From Tetraselmis striata (lineage: Eukaryota; Chlorophyta; Chlorodendrophyceae; Chlorodendrales; Chlorodendraceae): a DNA stretch of 64,000 nt. The notes beneath the pieces are model-generated. The model saw nothing but the letters and a program-made list of their open reading frames with translations. It was not told the DNA's origin and did no database searches. The translations under genes were made by a program, and so were the position numbers. Numbering within the stretch: position 1 is the stretch's first letter; every line of letters starts with the position of its first letter. Below are positions 59,466-64,000 of this stretch, in pieces. The stretch spans positions 124,001-188,000 of the forward strand of contig VCJN01002426.1 in the NCBI GenBank assembly GCA_006384855.1, read 5' to 3'.

Positions 59466-60423
59466 ATGTCATCCCTGCTTAGTGGACTCGAGCGGCTTCA
59501 GAGCCGATTGGATACAGCAGACACCGGCAGCGACAGCGACTCGGACAGCGTCGGGGGCGGTGCGGGTGGCGGCCCGGACGAGGCGTTTGCGTATCAGCTT
59601 CGCCAGGTGTGCCGCGACCTGCGCCTGCTGTCCGGAGCCGAGCGGGCAGCGGAAGAGGGCACGTACAGCGGAGGGTCATGAAGCTACAGCGACGACGATG
59701 ACAGCGTAGACTACTCACCGCGGCAGGTTCGCCGGCATTGCCCCCCCCCCCCCCCCCCCCCCCTGTTGCGGCACACTCAGTAGAAGCAGACACTGCGGAG
59801 GCTTATCCTTTAAAACGGCGCCGTCCTCCGTGCAGGGAGCAGAGTGGGCACTGTCCCCTGATAGCGTGCTGCCGGTGATGCCGGGGAGGGGCACAGATGC
59901 GGTTCCCCCGCTATCCCTACACGGTGATCACTCCGCCGTCATGGGCAGCAAGCGTCCACAGCGACCATCATTGCACAAGCGGGAGGACATGTACCGAGCA
60001 CAACTGGCCCAGGAGAATGCGCAGGTGCGGGTGCGACCTCATCCTGCGATGTCAACTTACGGTGCCGGCAGAATGTAGGCAACTGAAACCCTCGATGCCT
60101 GACTACAGGAGCAGCATGCGAAACGACCCCCGTCCCGCTTGAGAACCAAGGCATGGCGAACCCCGGTTACCCGGCCGCGCGCGGGCGCCAAGCCCATCAG
60201 CCCCACGACAAGAGAGTCTATCCCCCCACATGCGAGGCTCGGCTCGCTGGCTGCCCCTGCGTCCGGCATAGACAGCGGCACTCTGTCGTACGCAGACGCG
60301 CTGACGCAGCAAAGCCTGCAGCGCCTGCGCTCGCGGACGACGCAGCTTGGCTTGTTCTCGCCACGCCGGCTCTGGGGGGAGGCCGCTCACGTGGAGGCAG
60401 AGAGAAGGGGTGCCGTTGTATGA
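59466..60423 (+). CDS. Unrecognised protein gene with in-frame TGA
   Basis: Not recognised. Exons 59466-59726, 59836-60024 and 60109-60423 join in phase 0 (255 codons). The first exon holds an in-frame TGA at 59679-59681, with coding character on both sides: SGLERLQSRLDTADTGSDSD before it, and SYSDDDDSVDYSPRQ, a natural continuation of the Ser/Asp-rich stretch, after it. Exon 2 ends in a charged helix (HKREDMYRAQLAQENAQ) that runs into exon 3 (EQHAKRPPS), then SYADALTQQSLQRLRSRTTQ and the end EAERRGAVV. Composition suggests a partly disordered nuclear or scaffold protein with coiled-coil segments. The TGA may be a nonsense mutation, a sequencing error, or (less likely) recoded. TGTAA at 60518. 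Confidence 0.6.
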
Positions 60424-60517
60424 TCATCAGGCCGACATCATCTTTTGCATATGGTCTGGAAGCCCTTGGCGGGCGGCCTCATGCACTGTCTGAGAGTAGT
60501 CATGACATGATGCATCT

Positions 60518-60522
60518 TGTAA
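60518..60522 (+). terminator. Polyadenylation signal TGTAA, unknown gene
   Basis: TGTAA 95 bases past the stop at 60423. It supports transcription of this gene to its 3' end. Confidence 0.55.
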
Positions 60523-62922
60523 ATACACCCGTTACTAGTTCGGAGGCTTGTTACTTTACAACGCTCACATCGAATAGCTGTCCAATCCAGCCCTCGTGCC
60601 CTTCTCCCTGGGTTGCCATTGGCTGCATGTAGAATAAATGCGGATTAAAGAGCAGCGCTAAGTGAGGCATATGCATTGCACGGCGGTGATAGCGACTGCT
60701 TAACATGAGTCTATTTGTTCTGTAACTCGAATGAATCTCTGTGATGCCCATCGCTGATGCTGGAGCTAGGACAGTGTACAAGTTTGACTGGGAATGACTG
60801 TACTAATTGGTGGTGTGACTCATGTTGGCTGATTGGTTCAAACAATTGGGGAGATTCATCGGAGCAAGCAGCCACATAGGGTGCCACGTGACAACCGTTC
60901 CATAGGGTAGCTACATGACACAGTATATGGTCTTATCGGCAATAATATCGATGGCTGCGGACGGGTCTGCGTGCACCCGCATTCGCTCCGAAGCCCACTG
61001 CCCGAGTGCCCGTCCAGAGCGCCTCAGTGTTGCACCGGCGCCGCAGCCGTTCTGTCGCCCCATCAACCCCTTCTCCCTCCCTGCCGCCACCACTCCCTCT
61101 CACCATGTGTCACAGCAAGCGCGGTATGGCGCACCCTACCACAGCCCTGTTTCGATCGTTGTCTATGTGTAGTAGCGACTAGGAATACTATGTGTACATG
61201 TTTGGCACGCGAAACACAGCGCGTTGCACCTGCAGGTCATCACACAACGCATGACGCCTGCTCCCCTGGTCAGCTGCTCCGAAACCATTCTCGCCACCCG
61301 CTGCCACCGGTGCCGCCCCTAAGGTCAACTCTCACAGCACCTGCCGTCGCCTGCCAAATACGACCACACTCCGCTATATCCATCTACATACCGCCTGGCT
61401 TCCGGCGCCGTGCAGACCGTGTCCAGAGCGTCTGAGCATGGGGCTTGTTTTCAGTCGTATTGTTGGCACTCGTCAGGAGGGTGAAAAGTTATGACACCAA
61501 GCACAGCAGGGGCCGTAAAATGATGCGCGGCCACACCGCACTTGCTGCCGCTCCACCTTACACCGTGCGACCTTTCGCCATCCCGCGGCAGCTTAGTCGT
61601 AAGTAAGCTCAGGTGAGTAGTCGCTAGCTCTCGTTGAAACACCCGTCGCCGACTGTCTGGCAATCACGCGCCGCCCTGTGTCGTTTCGACGTTTCTTATT
61701 TCTCGCCATATGTAATTGTCATCACAATCCGTGCATGATGTGCTGGGGCGGCTTCGGCCGATGACCCGGGGGTAACTTTACTTACGTATTGCTGTGTTAT
61801 AAGTAACTTTTAACGCGATTTATGGTTATGAGGACCTTTCTGATTGTCCTTTTTTTCGGTGATTTCCGATATCGCCTTCTGCTGCTAGCTAATGTAAATT
61901 TTATTTATGGTTATTTGCGCCCGCTACAACTACCACCGCATGTTCTCCAGCGCCGCCTTACGACGGCAGAATAGCGACTATTGTGAATATATAGCGATGA
62001 CGATGTGGCGAGCGCACAGCGGGACGCGCGATGTAAGGATTAATCCTTGGTTCGTCTGTGGCTGTAATTCCGCGCAGACTACCACTCGTACCCGTACGAC
62101 GACCACGAGCACGGACGTCGACCACATTTATCAAGTACACCCTACTGTGTATTATATATGTATGGTCGCCGTAAGAACTACATACTATATAGCGCTATAT
62201 ACCGATGCTGAGACAATACAGTGGTCCACACACATTTATTGCGCGCATGAAAAGGTCCACTGCTTCTATCCTCATCACCTTACGCATGCGCGGAATCAAC
62301 AATATGTCGCGTTGAGGACATGGGGCTTTGAATTAAGAATATATGTACAGTATGCAAGTCCCAGCACGCCGAGGGGGCGGCCTCCGTTTTGACTTTCGCG
62401 TTTCGGAGCTATACGAATTCTTACGACCGCAGCACAGAAATAACTATCAATGAAGTGATGCTGTCACCACACCGGCGCGGTGCCGCCCGCCAAGCTAACC
62501 TGATGTACATATGCCGAGTGAGAACAACCGCCCAGCGCACCTGACGACAACTAATCATTGGGTGATTGGGGACAGCTATACTATATGGATCCGACCCAAC
62601 GAGCTCATCATCTCCTGGCGCCTGACACTACCGGGGGTATGGCAGCGCGCCTTACAGGTGGTTCCTATTGGCATGCGCGGATCCATGCATGATGCGCTGC
62701 GATACAAATATACTGAGTAGTTGGCTTACATCAGCGATTCATTGGCACATCCCACAACAACTGGTGTCCTGCAGCATCGTCATCCCTGACAGCCCATCGC
62801 GGTTCAGCGGAATCTACCATCCCACGGAGCACTAGCGGCGATGCGAGCGTGTGCGGTGGGGCGACCTCTGGCCTAATTGGTCATCATCCCTTTGCGCCGC
62901 CGTCTACGGAAAAATGACCCCT
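60523..62922. other. Intergenic region
   Basis: 2.4 kb with no recognised gene between the unknown gene (+) and the TPR gene (-). It contains the second copy of the dispersed repeat (61857-61898). Confidence 0.45.
61857..61898. repeat. Dispersed repeat, copy 2
   Basis: Matches 31905-31955 (GTGATTTCCGATATCGCCTT, then CTGCT and AGCT-ATGTAAAT). Confidence 0.7.
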
Positions 62923-62927
62923 TTACA
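62923..62927 (-). terminator. Polyadenylation signal TGTAA, TPR gene
   Basis: TTACA on the + strand, 69 bases past the TPR stop. Confidence 0.5.
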
Positions 62928-62995
62928 AACGGCGTGCCAACGTGCCGGTCGCTCGCTCATGCGCTGCTCCCCGCAGAATACGGGCGCCCGATCTT

Positions 62996-63437
62996 TCATG
63001 CGCGGAAGACGCCGGCAAAGGAGGGGCAGCTCGAGCGCATGTTGGCCACGCGGTCGTCCGCCTGCGCCCAGGCGCGCTTGTGGCGCGTGATGGCGCTGGC
63101 GGCCTCGCTGGCGCGCCCCTGCCCCGCCAGGCTGTGCGCCAGGCCGAGCAGGGACCACGCGTTGGCGGGGTACTCCGACAGATCCTGTGGCGCGGCATGC
63201 CGCCAGCGTTTGCAGAGGTCAGCGCACGCCGCCGAGGACAGCGGCAAGCGCAAGCGACCAAAGCAGCCGCCCTACCTAGACAAACCCTATACAACATAAA
63301 TCTAGGGCAAGGAGACAGCACCAGTGGGGGAGGGAGCGCTGGCGGAGCTGGGCCGGTCTTGCCTTGCGATAACAGTCCTCCGCCTCCTCGTGCCGCCCGG
63401 CGTCCAGTAGCACCTTGCCCAGGCACTGCCGGATGGG
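62996..63437 (-). CDS. Tetratricopeptide repeat protein, C-terminal exons
   Basis: 3' end of a TPR protein. Exons 63363-63437 and 62996-63184 (stop TGA) join in phase 0. Together they read one complete helical repeat pair (VLLDAGRHEEAEDCYRK, then DLSEYPANAWSLLGLAHSL and GRASEAASAI). The ending AWAQAD is common to the last repeat of bacterial-type TPR proteins whose final repeat reads AWSLxGLxxxLxxQG. The donor of the joining intron is GC (AAG|GCAAGA), close to the GC-AG consensus. Earlier exons lie right of 63438 and probably beyond the window. Partners and role cannot be told. Confidence 0.75.
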
Positions 63438-63514
63438 CTGTCGAGGCGGCAGAATGGAGCACCGGCGGCGCAGACCAGCGGCGCGCGGCGCGGTTAGCAC
63501 ACATAGACACGCAT

Positions 63515-63675
63515 GGACACACACACACATACATACATACACATATATACATATATGTATGTATATATATGTGTGCATGTATATAGAGAAAGAGATATAT
63601 ACATATATATCTACGTATATACATCCATATGTATCACAGATCTATACATATACAGAAATATATACATGCCCTTCG
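63515..63675. repeat. (AC)n/(ACAT)n/(TA)n simple repeats in TPR intron
   Basis: Low-complexity dinucleotide and tetranucleotide tracts in the intron upstream of the TPR exon. Confidence 0.85.
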
Positions 63676-64000
63676 TATTTGCGGTCTACTCACATATTAA
63701 GGTAGACGTGCGAATATAGTTTTCTCCTCATTGAGCAGGCACGCGGCACTTGCGAGGAGGAAGGGGGGGGGGGGGGGAGGCAATTGATCATGGCGTGTAA
63801 ATCCTAAAACTCATAAGGACGAGGGGCGGCGTGTTGAAGCGTGTCACCCTCATCCAGTACATGCATCCCCACGTGCGCGCCGCACTGAGGCGCTCTGCGA
63901 TGGCTCCGAATGAGCAGCACGTGCCCCGCTTGTAAATACACCACTCCAAAAAGCAAATTGCAAGGGTGCCATACGGTTTGCGGCGCCACCCCGGCGCACG
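63676..64000. other. Right edge of window
   Basis: Probably TPR intron. A G run (63763-63778) and a TGTAA on the + strand (about 63931) are present. No exon could be fixed. Confidence 0.35.

Overview
The window is nuclear DNA of a green alga, most likely a chlorophycean of the Chlamydomonas/Volvox group. The host genes are GC-rich and split into many short exons. Nearly every gene has a TGTAA polyadenylation signal 30-270 bases past its stop. Long poly(C) or poly(G) runs and (TG)n repeats fill the introns. The gene set fits: a plastid-type HU protein, a SPIRAL1-like microtubule protein and algal-type sulfotransferase, DnaJ and TPR proteins. No prokaryotic operon, CRISPR array, rRNA or tRNA gene was found.

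Layout. (1) 1-8861 (+): the 3' part of a BRWD/PHIP-type WD40-bromodomain chromatin protein. (2) 10144-20807: a direct tandem duplication of about 5.3 kb carrying the 3' exons of the spliceosomal gene PRP38 (- strand). The distal copy runs on into the true 5' exons, with its start at 21223. (3) 23505-28840 (+): a complete 11-exon, 384-residue type II membrane sulfotransferase with a 555-bp near-perfect palindrome in one intron. (4) 30043-31094 (-): a SAP-domain protein with three SPIRAL1-type motifs. (5) 31.1-48.9 kb: a mobile-element district. It holds a tyrosine-recombinase retroelement fossil, a 7.2-kb CACTA (EnSpm-type) DNA transposon with 22-bp terminal inverted repeats and an AAA target duplication, a LINE 3' end, and two oppositely oriented reverse-transcriptase element fossils. 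(6) 49290-50110 (+): an HU-like, probably plastid, DNA-binding protein. (7) 50644-54637 (-): an organelle-type DnaJ without the zinc-finger domain. (8) 55.36-55.86 kb: a second tyrosine-recombinase fossil. (9) 57298-58486 (-): a sterol desaturase/fatty acid hydroxylase family enzyme, divergent from (10) 59466-60423 (+), an unrecognised gene with an in-frame TGA. (11) 62996-63437 (-): the 3' end of a TPR protein whose 5' exons lie to the right of the window.

The host genes do unrelated housekeeping jobs (chromatin reading, splicing, glycan sulfation, microtubules, plastid nucleoid, protein folding, lipid modification), and no shared pathway is evident. The most notable signals are the bounded CACTA element with its unusual cargo and internal tandem hairpins, the PRP38 duplication whose copies are damaged in different places, the intronic palindrome, and a high share of GC-AG introns across several genes.

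All exon models are hand-built from splice consensus, phase agreement and family similarity recalled from memory. No alignment or transcript evidence was available.
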